Positions 6,974-15,987 of a stretch of DNA of 52,023 nucleotides are shown piece by piece (position 1 is the stretch's first letter; each line of letters opens with the position of its first letter). A program made the position numbers and the translations under genes. The notes below the pieces were generated by a model. The model saw only the letters and a program-made list of their open reading frames with translations. It had not been told where the DNA came from and did no database searches. Origin of the DNA: an uncultured Mucilaginibacter sp. (GTDB lineage Bacteria > Bacteroidota > Bacteroidia > Sphingobacteriales > Sphingobacteriaceae). The stretch covers positions 1 to 52,023 of the forward strand of contig CAIPPO010000115.1 of the NCBI GenBank assembly GCA_903866915.1, written 5' to 3'.

Positions 6974-9466
6974 ATGAAAAATCTGCTTGTTATTTTGACT
7001 TTGTTTTTGGCACCTTTTGCTTTGTTAGCCCAAACTAATCCGCCGCAGGATATAGGTACCATAGAACAAAACCTGAAAAAACTGGATGTTTTAGGCAGCG
7101 TGCTCTATGTTGCCGCCCACCCCGACGATGAAAATACCCGCCTGCTGGCCTATCTGGCGCAGGAAAAGCATTACCGTACCGGTTATCTATCGATCACCCG
7201 TGGCGATGGCGGTCAGAACCTGATCGGCAATGAACAGGGCGAATTGCTGGGCCTGGTACGTACCCAGGAACTATTAGCGGCGCGGAAAGTTGACGGTGCC
7301 GAACAATTTTTTACCCGGGCGATCGACTTTGGTTTTTCAAAAGGGCCAAAAGAAACGCTGGATTTTTGGAACAAAGAGCAGGTATTAGGTGATGTAGTTT
7401 GGGTGATCCGCACGTTCAGGCCGGATGTGATCATTTGCCGTTTCCCTACCACAGGTGAAGGCGGCCATGGAAATCATACCGCTTCGGCCATGCTGGCCCA
7501 GGAAGCTTTTAGCGCGGCCGCCGACCCGAATCGTTTTCCTGAACAATTAAAATATGTAAAAGTATGGCAGCCAAAACGGCTGATGTGGAACACCTTTAAT
7601 TTTGGCAGCACCAATACCACAGCGCCCGATCAGTTTAAGGTGAATGTGGGTGTTTATAACCCTATCCTGGGCAAAGGCTATGGCGAGCTGGCTGCCGAAA
7701 GCCGCTCGAACCACAAAACCCAGGGCTTTGGTTCTGCGAGGCAAAGGGGGGATGCTTTTGAATATTTTAAAACCATTTTGGGTGATGCACCGAAGGACGA
7801 CCTGATGGATGGGGTTAACACCAGCTGGAGCCGGGTTGATGGTGGGGAGCAAATTGGAAAAGAAGTAACAGCGATCCGGCAAAGCTTTGATGTGAATCAT
7901 CCGGAGAAGTCGGTTGAGGCTCTGGTAAAAGTTTATAGCCAGGTAGAAAAGATTGGTGATGGCTATTGGAAAGAGCAAAAACTAAAGGGTTTGGCAGATT
8001 TGATCGCAGCTTGTGCGGGATTGTGGTTTGAGAGTTATTCTCCGGAAGCAAGTATAGCATTGGGCGATACAGTTAGAATTAATTCTCAGGTAATAATGCG
8101 TTTTGATGCTCCAATAAAACTAAAAAGCATAATCGCTGCCTGGGGTACCGATGACCATACCATTGTTAACAAACATGAATTAGTTGATGGAGCGTCGATA
8201 CCAATTAACCAATTGGAAAATTTTAGTAATGTCATTTTAGCTGAAAAAACTACTCAGCCTTATTGGTTAGAAAAATCTCACAATATAGGTTTTTACCTTA
8301 TCCCAGGCTTTTATGAAGCTGGAAATCCTGAAAACCCCGATAAACCTAAAATAACATTTTGGTTTAATGTCTATGGAAAAGAGATTTTATATGAACGCCC
8401 AATCCAATACAAATACACCGATCCCGCCAAAGGCGAACTATATCAGCCACTGGTCATCGCACCACCCGTAACGGCCAATATCCAAAACGCTGATTACATT
8501 TTCAACTCGCAACTGCCGCAAAACATTGCTGTGAAGTTGCAGAGTTTTAAAGATGGTGCCAGTGGTAGCATAAGTTTGAAAGTACCAGCGGGCTGGACTA
8601 TTAGCCCCTCCAGTATTCCATTTACCGGTAAAAAGAAGGGTGATGAATGGACAGAAAATTTTACACTGAAACCTACAGGCAGCCAGTCGCAAACCAGTAC
8701 ACTTGAAGCCGAAGTAACAGTAAATGGTTATCAGCAGACCTTCAACAACAGCATCCTTTCAATTCAATATAACCACATACCCAATATCACCATCTTCCCG
8801 CAGGCCAAAGCCAAATTGCTGCAGCTTGATCTGAAGATCGCGGGCAAAAAGATCGGCTATATCATGGGTGCCGGCGACCTGGTGCCGGATGCGCTGAAGC
8901 AGGTGGGCTACGATGTTCACCTGTTAACTGAGAACGATATAGAAAGCAGCGACCTGTCAGTTTATGACGCCATCGTTGTGGGTGTAAGGGCTTATAATGT
9001 AAAACCACGTTTAGCCGTAGAGCAACCCAAGCTTTTAGATTATGTAAAAAATGGCGGTAATCTGGTCGTACAGTACAATAATAACTCTGGTCTTGTAACC
9101 CGCCAGATAGGTCCATATCCTTTCAGCGTAGTGAACGAGCGCGTAACGGACGAAACTGCTAAAGTAAACATCCTGGATGCTAATAACCCGGTATTGAACT
9201 ACCCGAATAAGATCACCCAAAATGATTTCGACGGATGGATACAGGAGCGCGGCCTTTATTTCACCAAAGATGCCGACCCGCAATACCATCGCGTTCTGCA
9301 AATGGCCGATCCGGGCGAAGCAAATAAAGATGGCGCATTGCTCACTACAAATTACGGCAAAGGCAGATTTATTTATACTTCACTAGCGTTTTTCCGCCAA
9401 CTCCCTGCAGGTGTACCCGGAGCATACCGCTTATTTGTCAACGTTATCACAAAGACACGATTTTAG
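6974..9466 (+). CDS. Secreted PIG-L family deacetylase with ThuA-like C-terminal region
   Basis: This 830-residue protein has a clear signal peptide (MKNLLVILTLFLAPFALLAQ). The PIG-L/LmbE zinc deacetylase domain occupies roughly residues 35-300, with the metal and catalytic motif AHPDDE at 48-53 and the second histidine site GEGGHGNH at 161-168. A central beta-rich region follows. The last 200 residues resemble a ThuA/class I glutamine-amidotransferase-like fold (GYIMGAGDLVPDALKQVGYDV, then VGVRAYNV). The substrate is probably an N-acetylated sugar or glycoconjugate outside the cytoplasm; this is family inference only. It faces a divergent efflux operon and converges with a BamA-like gene. 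Confidence 0.9.
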   Translation: MKNLLVILTLFLAPFALLAQTNPPQDIGTIEQNLKKLDVLGSVLYVAAHPDDENTRLLAYLAQEKHYRTGYLSITRGDGGQNLIGNEQGELLGLVRTQELLAARKVDGAEQFFTRAIDFGFSKGPKETLDFWNKEQVLGDVVWVIRTFRPDVIICRFPTTGEGGHGNHTASAMLAQEAFSAAADPNRFPEQLKYVKVWQPKRLMWNTFNFGSTNTTAPDQFKVNVGVYNPILGKGYGELAAESRSNHKTQGFGSARQRGDAFEYFKTILGDAPKDDLMDGVNTSWSRVDGGEQIGKEVTAIRQSFDVNHPEKSVEALVKVYSQVEKIGDGYWKEQKLKGLADLIAACAGLWFESYSPEASIALGDTVRINSQVIMRFDAPIKLKSIIAAWGTDDHTIVNKHELVDGASIPINQLENFSNVILAEKTTQPYWLEKSHNIGFYLIPGFYEAGNPENPDKPKITFWFNVYGKEILYERPIQYKYTDPAKGELYQPLVIAPPVTANIQNADYIFNSQLPQNIAVKLQSFKDGASGSISLKVPAGWTISPSSIPFTGKKKGDEWTENFTLKPTGSQSQTSTLEAEVTVNGYQQTFNNSILSIQYNHIPNITIFPQAKAKLLQLDLKIAGKKIGYIMGAGDLVPDALKQVGYDVHLLTENDIESSDLSVYDAIVVGVRAYNVKPRLAVEQPKLLDYVKNGGNLVVQYNNNSGLVTRQIGPYPFSVVNERVTDETAKVNILDANNPVLNYPNKITQNDFDGWIQERGLYFTKDADPQYHRVLQMADPGEANKDGALLTTNYGKGRFIYTSLAFFRQLPAGVPGAYRLFVNVITKTRF

Positions 9467-9559
9467 GATTTGAGGGATTAGAAAAGATGTTTAGCGCCTT
9501 CATTATCTATTTAAAAGCTTAATAACTATTCTTTTAATCTATTAAATCCCAGAATCGTG
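9456..9559. repeat. Long imperfect inverted repeat between convergent genes
   Basis: The arm at about 9456-9485 begins CACGATTTTAGGATTTGAG. The arm at 9531-9559 reads, when reversed and complemented, CACGATTCTGGGATTTAAT and continues to match in blocks. The loop is about 45 bases. The left arm includes the last codons and stop of the PIG-L gene. It could end transcription of both convergent genes, and it may belong to a dispersed hairpin repeat family. Confidence 0.7.
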
Positions 9560-9562
9560 TAT

Positions 9563-10825
9563 TTAGAAGAGTTCTCCAACGTTAATAAACAGACCTCTTG
9601 AGCCCTCACGCCCGAAGCCGTAATCGATATCGATATTGGTTTTGCTTAGTTTGTTCAATTTAATACGCAGACCCGTTCCATATCCGGGTTGTATCGTTTG
9701 AAGTGGGGTACCAGGTGCGCCGGAGAAACTTTGTGCATTGCCAAAAACAACGCCACCGAATAATCCGTTGCGACTGATCTTGAAACGGTATTCAACTTCA
9801 CCATAAACTTCCTGCGCACCCCGGAAACGCCCTTGTATATAACCCCGGCCAGTACTGGCGTACGGATCCCAACCTGTAGCAGGCAGGTCGAGATAGGGGG
9901 GCTTGCCACTCAGCGTCAGCCAATCATAACTCCAAAATGCCAGCACATTATCGGTACCGTTCGGAAATTTATAATATTTACGCAGGTCGATGATCAGCGA
10001 GCGCCAATTACTGGTGCTTCCCAGAAAAGTTCGGTTGTCGCGAAATTGCAAAGAGGCGTAAGAACCGTTGTCCGGGTATATTGAATTTTCTCGTTTATCG
10101 TACAAGAGCTGAAGGCTAAGGCCCGAAGATATCGTTTTGGCCTTTGGGCCATAAGCGGTATAATCTGAAGAAGCTCCGTTTACGGGCCCCTGATGGGTAA
10201 CACCGCCGTGGTAATCAACAATATATCCGCCTCCTGCAAAGAAATTTCCGCCGATATTTTTTAAAACGATCTCGTGGAAGCGGAAATAAATATAATCCAT
10301 CGGGTCCTCATTTTTGATATTGGCGTTGGTACCCAGTCCGAAAGTGCTTTGCGGGTATTTGTAAAAGCGATAATCTCCTACCAGGTTGTACTTGTTATTT
10401 TTGGTCCATATCTCAGACTGGATCGGAAAGGTAAATTGCTTATTCTGAGAGTACCCAATATTGGAAGTGATGGTTGATATATGCGCCAGCGAATCGGTAC
10501 GAAAAGCAATATTACCCGTAAGTGTTATCGCCAGTTTGGTCTCGAGCGTATATCCTATTGCTGGTACATAAGAAAACACAGGTTTGGAAGTAATGGTATC
10601 ACTTTTTATCAAGCGCGCCCTTTTTTTGTGGAAAATACCAGCAGCCACATCGGAAAGGTCTGTACCGGCAATAACAGAATCACTACGTTTTTTTTTGATT
10701 ACATAATCGTTGTCGGCAAGGGGAAGGAGATGACGCCAATGGCGGTCCTGTGCCTCAGCATTTCCGCCGTAGGCGAAGGGCAACGAAATGATAAGAAGAA
10801 ATAAATAACGACACAATACCCTCAT
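9563..10825 (-). CDS. BamA/TamA-family outer membrane beta-barrel protein
   Basis: This 420-residue protein has a signal peptide (to about residue 25, NAEAQ) and a C-terminal surface-antigen (D15-type) barrel. Visible marks are alternating amphipathic strands, the FRDNRTF and RGYIQGRFRGAQEVYGEVEYRF segments (the RGxxxGRF-like loop 6 motif region), and a C-terminal aromatic residue (NVGELF). No POTRA repeats are evident, so it is a short barrel-only member and not the essential BamA. The role is unknown; these proteins are often annotated as outer-membrane assembly or lipid-linked porins. It converges with the PIG-L gene. Confidence 0.82.
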   Translation of the reverse strand: MRVLCRYLFLLIISLPFAYGGNAEAQDRHWRHLLPLADNDYVIKKKRSDSVIAGTDLSDVAAGIFHKKRARLIKSDTITSKPVFSYVPAIGYTLETKLAITLTGNIAFRTDSLAHISTITSNIGYSQNKQFTFPIQSEIWTKNNKYNLVGDYRFYKYPQSTFGLGTNANIKNEDPMDYIYFRFHEIVLKNIGGNFFAGGGYIVDYHGGVTHQGPVNGASSDYTAYGPKAKTISSGLSLQLLYDKRENSIYPDNGSYASLQFRDNRTFLGSTSNWRSLIIDLRKYYKFPNGTDNVLAFWSYDWLTLSGKPPYLDLPATGWDPYASTGRGYIQGRFRGAQEVYGEVEYRFKISRNGLFGGVVFGNAQSFSGAPGTPLQTIQPGYGTGLRIKLNKLSKTNIDIDYGFGREGSRGLFINVGELF

Positions 10826-10929
10826 GTTAGCCTCTGGTCAACAGTTTAGCGGGCGTAAAGTTTTAAAATCAGAATTCCGGCCTTGTGGAAGGTGACACAG
10901 GACTGTGTTTTTGTATTTAATTAATTCTC

Positions 10930-10960
10930 TTGCAGTACATCATTTAATCAATTACTTTTG
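10930..10960 (+). promoter_or_regulatory. Bacteroidetes-type promoter upstream of the small-ORF/symporter cluster
   Basis: TTG at 10930-10932 is followed after 20 bases by TACTTTTG at 10953-10960, an exact TAnnTTTG. The expected start near 10967 excludes the in-frame TTG at 10958 as a start codon and supports the ATG at 10982. Confidence 0.7.
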
Positions 10961-10981
10961 CAGGGTCGAAATTTGAATAAC

Positions 10982-11173
10982 ATGGCACATTCTCACGAAG
11001 GAAAAGAAAAAAGCATCAATAACCTTTATTACCTGGTGGCTCTGGTTTCGGGCCTGTTTACCGGCTGGGTACTTGATGTTAGCTGGGTTTGGATCCCGGT
11101 TGGCGGCTTATTGGGCTTGCTTGCCGCAGCACTGTTTTTAAACGTATTTGTACGCGGTCGTGAAGATCGTTGA
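10982..11173 (+). CDS. Small two-helix membrane protein, function unknown
   Basis: This 63-residue protein starts MAHSHEGKEKSINN. Two hydrophobic helices follow (LYYLVALVSGLFTGWVLDVS and WVWIPVGGLLGLLAAALFLNVFV) and a basic tail ends in GREDR. The start is set by the promoter at 10930-10960: an earlier in-frame TTG at 10958 would lie before the transcription start. I do not recognise a named family. Its last 14 bases overlap the start of a second tiny membrane ORF, and a sodium:solute symporter follows, so a small accessory subunit is possible but unproven. Confidence 0.7.
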   Translation: MAHSHEGKEKSINNLYYLVALVSGLFTGWVLDVSWVWIPVGGLLGLLAAALFLNVFVRGREDR

Positions 11174-11285
11174 TCCCGATCTGCCTTCATTCATAAAAAG
11201 CTGGAACCAGTTTTACGGTATCGTTATCGTATGGCTGGTTTTTTTAATTTTATCCTTTTGGATGATCACCCAGGTACTGAAATGA
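11160..11285 (+). CDS. 41-residue single-helix membrane protein, GTG start, overlapping the gene before it
   Basis: This short frame begins with GTG inside the last codons of the 63-residue gene, in another frame, and ends with TGA at 11283. The predicted product has a short soluble N-terminus (KIVDPDLPSFIKSWNQFYG) and one hydrophobic helix (IVIVWLVFLILSFWMITQ). The composition (Trp, Tyr, Phe, a proper helix, a basic end) looks like real protein and not chance. The 14-bp overlap suggests translational coupling. It sits 82 bp before the symporter gene. There is no ATG in the frame, and the function is unknown. Confidence 0.6.
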   Translation: MKIVDPDLPSFIKSWNQFYGIVIVWLVFLILSFWMITQVLK

Positions 11286-11367
11286 TCTTTTTCGATTATT
11301 TCAGCTAAATTACCCTGGTAAAAACCTTTCTATTTACTACTGTCAGCTTTTATCTTTTAGGAAATAA

Positions 11368-13053
11368 ATGAGTTTAACCGACTGGATTGTATTGGGCCTT
11401 ACGCTTTCGGGTATCGTAATTTACGGGATCTGGAAAAGCGGCAAACAGCAAAATATCGACCAGTTTTTGGTGGGTGGACGTTCCATGCCCTGGTATACCG
11501 TGGGGCTTTCTGTTATGGCCACGCAGGCCAGTGCCATCACTTTTTTGTCGGCACCCGGCCAGGCTTTTTCGGATGGGATGCGCTTTGTACAATTTTATTT
11601 CGGCCTGCCCCTGGCCATGATCGTACTATGTATCACTTTCGTGCCCATATTTAGCAGGCTGAAAGTTTATACTGCCTATGAATTTTTAGAGCAGCGGTTC
11701 GACCTAAAAACCCGGGCATTAACTGCCTTTTTATTCCTGATTCAAAGAGGCTTATCAACCGGTATAACCATTTATGCGCCGTCTATCATTTTATCGGCCA
11801 TACTCAATATCAATGTAGTTTATACGACGCTGTTTATTGGCGGGCTGGTAATTTTTTATACCGTTTATGGCGGAACCAAAGCCGTATCATATACCCAATT
11901 GATGCAAATGAGCATCATTTTTTTAGGAATGTTTGTAGCTGGGGTATTGGTGGTTCATTTGCTGCCAGCGGGAGTGGGATTTGGGAAAGCCCTGCATTTG
12001 GCCGGCAAATTGGGCAGGATGAATGTGATCGACTGGAAATTTGATATCAATAACCGTTATACCGTTTGGAGTGGGCTTATTGGTGGTTTCTTTTTACAGC
12101 TCTCTTATTTCGGTACCGATCAAAGCCAGGTGGGCAGGTATCTTACCGGAAGCTCCATCGGCCAGAGCCGCCTCGGCCTTATTATGAATGGCCTGATCAA
12201 AATACCGATGCAGTTTTTGATTCTGTTGATTGGTGTGCTGGTCTTCGTATTTTACCAGTTTAACCAACCGCCTTTATTTTTTAATAATTACGAGGTGCAG
12301 CAGGTTAAACAAAGCAGTTACGCAAACGAATACAATAAACTTGAAAAACAGTATGCCGACGCCTTCGAACAAAAAAAGCTGGCTGCAAACGCGTATTTCA
12401 ATGGTAATAGATCGCAGACCGATTTGATCGCGATGAAACATGCCGATTCGGTGCAAACGGGGATACGGAGCAAGGCGATAACAATAATTAAAAAGACTGA
12501 TAGCAAAAGCGATGCAACCAACGACACCAATTACGTGTTCCTCAATTTCGTAACCCATAATTTGCCGCGTGGTTTAATAGGCTTGTTGATTGCAATAGTT
12601 TTCCTGGCTTCAATGGGATCTACAGCAAGCGCACTTAATTCATTGGCGTCAACTACCGTTGTCGATATCTATAAACGCATTATCAATCCCTCCGGTTCCG
12701 ATAAAACGTACCTGAATGTTTCCAGAGCCGCCACCGTATTTTGGGGTATAGTTTGTATCGGCATGGCCCTATATGCCGGCAAAATGGGCAACCTGCTCGA
12801 GGCCGTTAACCAATTGGGATCCTATATTTATGGAACGATACTGGGCGTATTTGTGGTAGCTTTTTACCTAAAAAGAATTCGTGGCAACGCTGTATTTATC
12901 GCCGCGGTAATAACAGAAATGATCATCCTTTGGATGGGCCTCACCAACCAGATCGCCTATTTGTGGCTCAATGCCATTGGTTGTATTTCGGTGATTATAA
13001 TATCGGGGCTGTTGAACTTAGTGCTTCCAAACAAAAAAACTTGCGAAGTTTAA
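11368..13053 (+). CDS. Sodium:solute symporter family protein (SSS/SGLT type)
   Basis: This 561-residue transporter of the LeuT-fold SSS family has about 13 membrane helices. Marks include VGGRSMPWYTVGLSVMATQASAITFLSAPG (helix 1-2 sodium-site region), the YTVYGGTKAVSYTQLMQM segment, LSYFGTDQSQVGRYLTG, and the late sodium-site helix FLASMGSTASALNSLAS. A charged hydrophilic insertion of about 85 residues (about 309-392) splits the usual helix 8-9 link. The substrate cannot be assigned. Two tiny membrane ORFs lie immediately upstream and may be cotranscribed. The stop codon is embedded in a terminator hairpin. Confidence 0.92.
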   Translation: MSLTDWIVLGLTLSGIVIYGIWKSGKQQNIDQFLVGGRSMPWYTVGLSVMATQASAITFLSAPGQAFSDGMRFVQFYFGLPLAMIVLCITFVPIFSRLKVYTAYEFLEQRFDLKTRALTAFLFLIQRGLSTGITIYAPSIILSAILNINVVYTTLFIGGLVIFYTVYGGTKAVSYTQLMQMSIIFLGMFVAGVLVVHLLPAGVGFGKALHLAGKLGRMNVIDWKFDINNRYTVWSGLIGGFFLQLSYFGTDQSQVGRYLTGSSIGQSRLGLIMNGLIKIPMQFLILLIGVLVFVFYQFNQPPLFFNNYEVQQVKQSSYANEYNKLEKQYADAFEQKKLAANAYFNGNRSQTDLIAMKHADSVQTGIRSKAITIIKKTDSKSDATNDTNYVFLNFVTHNLPRGLIGLLIAIVFLASMGSTASALNSLASTTVVDIYKRIINPSGSDKTYLNVSRAATVFWGIVCIGMALYAGKMGNLLEAVNQLGSYIYGTILGVFVVAFYLKRIRGNAVFIAAVITEMIILWMGLTNQIAYLWLNAIGCISVIIISGLLNLVLPNKKTCEV

Positions 13054-13070
13054 CAAACTTCGCAAGTTTT
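13036..13070. terminator. Perfect hairpin spanning the symporter stop codon
   Basis: AAACTTGCGAAGTTT at 13037-13051 pairs perfectly with 13055-13069, extendable by one A-T pair, around a 3-base AAC loop. The stem includes the last codons and the TAA stop of the symporter gene. It lies between convergent genes and could stop transcription from both sides. The 3' T-run is short (TTTT). Confidence 0.7.
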
Positions 13071-13117
13071 GGTCACCGGTCATTCCGCATTTGGCGCTTC
13101 GCCCCGCGCATTCTTAA

Positions 13118-13954
13118 CTAGCTTTTCGCCTGATCAACAACCGCCTGGTTAAGGCGCTCGTATTCGGCATCATTTTGCTCGTGGGCCAGTTTAACGCCTT
13201 CGGAAGCGGTGGCTAATGCCCCGGCTTTGTCGCCCGATTTTAATTGAATACGCGCTTTCCAAACTTTCAGATAAGGTGCTTTAGGATCTGCTTTTTCTGC
13301 AGTGCTGATCCACTCCAGCGCTTTCTTCAGGTCTTTGTTATTTTCGTAGTAATATACTGCGGCATTAAAATAAGGCTTACTGTCTTTATTCATGATCCGG
13401 TCAATATCGGCCATTACCTGTGCATCAGGATCAACGCTAACATGAAAAGAGAAGGATACCTTTTCCCAGCGAAGCTCCAGTTCGGCCTTGGTCTGATCAA
13501 CGTTTATAAACTGGAAAGTAAGTGTTTCCAACGGATCGGCATGATTGATGGTCTTCACTTTAAATCGTAACAAATCATCAGCTGCTTTATAGTCATAAGC
13601 GCCCCATTGGTGCGCAGTTTTGTTAAGGATCACCGTCCATTCATCCTGGCCTGGGATAGAAAACAATCCGTATTCTCCGGCCGGAACCTTATTTCCGTCG
13701 AGGATGACATCATCAGAGAACTTAATGATGGTGGCTGCATTGGCACCGGTACGCCAAACGGTGCCCCAGGGCTCCATTCCGCCAAATATTTTACGTCCGC
13801 GCACATCTGGCCGCGAATAGGTTAGGGTGATTTTGCCCAGTCCCAATTCTTGCTCGATGGTTTGGGTAGTACTTAAGGCTGGCAGTTTTAAATTTTGAGC
13901 CTGGCTGGTTCCTGCTAAAAGGAAGACAGCAAGGTAAAAAAGGATTTTTTTCAT
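13118..13954 (-). CDS. DUF2911 domain protein with TPR-like C-terminus, exported
   Basis: This 278-residue protein has a signal peptide (MKKILFYLAVFLLAGTSQAQ). DUF2911 covers about residues 25-170, shown by the Bacteroidetes-typical run ITLTYSRPDVRGRKIFG, then WGTVWRTGANAATIIKFSDDV and VPAGEYGLFSIPG. The last 80 residues (AAVYYYENNKDLKKALEWISTAEKADPKAPYLKVWKARIQLKSGDKAGAL) look like two TPR helices pairs. The function of DUF2911 is unknown. The gene is monocistronic, convergent with the symporter and followed upstream by the HtrA terminator. Confidence 0.9.
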   Translation of the reverse strand: MKKILFYLAVFLLAGTSQAQNLKLPALSTTQTIEQELGLGKITLTYSRPDVRGRKIFGGMEPWGTVWRTGANAATIIKFSDDVILDGNKVPAGEYGLFSIPGQDEWTVILNKTAHQWGAYDYKAADDLLRFKVKTINHADPLETLTFQFINVDQTKAELELRWEKVSFSFHVSVDPDAQVMADIDRIMNKDSKPYFNAAVYYYENNKDLKKALEWISTAEKADPKAPYLKVWKARIQLKSGDKAGALATASEGVKLAHEQNDAEYERLNQAVVDQAKS

Positions 13955-14107
13955 GGTTCTATAGGTTGGTTTTAAAAGGAAATTTCAATCCACTAAGTTA
14001 TCACTATCAGTGCATCTTTAAAAATCAGGGCCGTAATGCTATTGTAAAGCTTAAAGGCTTATTTCGCAAGCGACGTAAGTGTTTGCTGACCCCCTGGGAG
14101 TTTCAAC

Positions 14108-14136
14108 AAAAAACCCGGCTTGCCGGCCGGGTTTTT
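14108..14136 (-). terminator. Rho-independent terminator of htrA
   Basis: AAAAACCCGGC pairs with GCCGGGTTTTT around a TTGCCG loop, 24 bases past the protease stop codon. On the minus strand the stem is followed by TTTTTTGTTG. The symmetric A/T flanks make it potentially bidirectional. Confidence 0.88.
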
Positions 14137-14159
14137 ACTAAACTATTTAATCAAACTTA

Positions 14160-15713
14160 TTATTGCTCGCCATTACTGAACATATTGTTAAAGGTTGTTC
14201 CATCAGGAAGTACACCAGAGATGCTCAGGCTGCCGTTTTTAGATGCACCAAGCGCATTACCAATATCGTCGACATTATTGATCGGCTGTTTATTGATACC
14301 AGTGATTACGGAACCTACGGGTATTTGAGTTTCGTCAAATAACAATCCCGGGCGAACCTGGGTAACCAGCACACCATGTGTTACATGGAACTTTGTTTTT
14401 TCGGCCGGGCTCAATTGTTTGAAGCTTGCGCCCAGTTTGTTATACATTTCTTCGGCCGATTTGGTCATCGCGGTACTGCGGGTCAGGTTACCTGCATCAG
14501 CTTTCAGTGTTACGGAAACATTTCTTTCGCTGCCTTCATGTAAAACACTCAGATCTATCTTATCGCCAGGAGCTAAGCGGGCTACCGGTTCCTGTAAGTC
14601 AGACGATTCATATAAAGTTTTTCCGTTTACTTTGGTGATGATATCTCCATGTTTTAAACCAGCTTGCTCTGCCCCACTTCCAGAAGCTACCTGGTCAACA
14701 TACAAGCCTGTAGTTTGACTGATGTGCAATGCATCGGCCTCATCCTGATCGAGTTCTCTAAAGCTTACGCCAAGGTAACCGCGTTTTACAGCACCATATT
14801 TTTCGATATCGTTCAATACTTTACGGGCCAGATTGATTGGGATAGCAAATCCATAACCTTCGTATGAACCGGTTTGCGAAGCGATAGCCGCGTTGATACC
14901 GATCAGTTCGCCCCTTGCATTAACCAAAGCACCACCGCTGTTACCCGGGTTAATAGCAGCGTCAGTTTGTATAAAAGATTCGATACCCGAATTTACTTTT
15001 GCACCGCCCTGGCGCTGAACATGCATCCGTCCAAATGGTGTCATCTGATCTTGTCCCTGGTCTTCGTGACCGATGATATTGATGTTACGACCTTTGGCGC
15101 TCACGATACCCGCCGTAACTGTTGAAGTAAGGCGGAAAGGATTACCTACCGCTAAAACCCACTCGCCTACTTTTACAGCATCGGAATTGCCAAATTTAAC
15201 GATCGGCAAATTATCGCCGCTGATCCTGATCAGGGCAAGATCGGTATTGGGGTCGGTTCCGATCACTTTTGCGGTGAAGTGACGGTGATCATTGGTTACC
15301 ACTTCAATTTTTTCGGCCTTGGTTACCAGATGATTATTGGTAACGATATACCCATCCGGTGAAATAATGACACCTGAACCAGAAGCCATCTGCGGACCCT
15401 GTGGTGCTACGTGCTGCCCAAACATGTCACCAAATAATTGCTGCATCTGATCCTGACCGCCGTTTTCTTCTGTCGCGTAAGTTGTGCGGATATAAACAAC
15501 TGCCGGAGTAACTTCAGCGGCAGCCTGCGTCAGGTCGACCTCGCCGGCCGAGGACACTGTTGGTGACGGTAAGGGATTGTTCGTGAAATAAACTTTTTGT
15601 TTTTCGTCAAGACTCATACCGCTCGCATACCTATTCTCGATTACTTTGTACGCGCTTAGAGCCAGGGCACCGCCAAGGAAGGCTGTTAGTACTGTTAAAC
15701 CAAACTTTTTCAT
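14160..15713 (-). CDS. degP: HtrA/DegP-type periplasmic serine protease (Do family)
   Basis: This 517-residue enzyme is anchored or exported by an N-terminal hydrophobic segment (about residues 5-22). The trypsin-like protease domain runs from about 65 to 300, with the triad His128 (VTNNHLV), Asp158 (NTDLALI) and Ser259 (NPGNSGG). Two PDZ domains follow (RGYLGVSFRELDQDEAD..., then a second from about 420). The family degrades or refolds misfolded envelope proteins. The gene stands alone with its own terminator and a likely promoter near 15841-15872. Confidence 0.95.
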   Translation of the reverse strand: MKKFGLTVLTAFLGGALALSAYKVIENRYASGMSLDEKQKVYFTNNPLPSPTVSSAGEVDLTQAAAEVTPAVVYIRTTYATEENGGQDQMQQLFGDMFGQHVAPQGPQMASGSGVIISPDGYIVTNNHLVTKAEKIEVVTNDHRHFTAKVIGTDPNTDLALIRISGDNLPIVKFGNSDAVKVGEWVLAVGNPFRLTSTVTAGIVSAKGRNINIIGHEDQGQDQMTPFGRMHVQRQGGAKVNSGIESFIQTDAAINPGNSGGALVNARGELIGINAAIASQTGSYEGYGFAIPINLARKVLNDIEKYGAVKRGYLGVSFRELDQDEADALHISQTTGLYVDQVASGSGAEQAGLKHGDIITKVNGKTLYESSDLQEPVARLAPGDKIDLSVLHEGSERNVSVTLKADAGNLTRSTAMTKSAEEMYNKLGASFKQLSPAEKTKFHVTHGVLVTQVRPGLLFDETQIPVGSVITGINKQPINNVDDIGNALGASKNGSLSISGVLPDGTTFNNMFSNGEQ

Positions 15714-15840
15714 TTTCTCTGATCTGTTTTTTTAATGGTTCTGAAACTACCCCTCGTTAAATCAATCAACAACTGGGGAGGGTTTTACCGAATTATTCAA
15801 TTTCTGTTTAAATGTTTAATCTATGGTTAGATATCGACTT

Positions 15841-15872
15841 CAAATTTAATACCATATAGACGTAATCGTCAA
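15841..15872 (-). promoter_or_regulatory. Candidate promoter of htrA
   Basis: On the minus strand TTG (plus 15870-15872) precedes TAAATTTG (plus 15841-15848) by 21 bases, matching TTG/TAnnTTTG. The predicted leader is about 120 bases. Confidence 0.5.
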
Positions 15873-15987
15873 TGGTAAGTTATAAGTAATTTTGTTAAAT
15901 TTTGTTAAATAAAAAGAAGCAGGGTGATCGATAATATTCCGACTTATTGTTCCTTTGTAGTATTACCGCTAAATACAAACATTAAAA

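Noticed and set aside
7547..7978. 143-residue minus-strand frame inside the PIG-L gene
   Set aside because: Antisense to a clear coding sequence with signal peptide and AHPDDE motif; no independent support.
10958..10981. TTG start at 10958 for the 63-residue protein
   Set aside because: It lies inside the TACTTTTG promoter box, before the expected transcription start.
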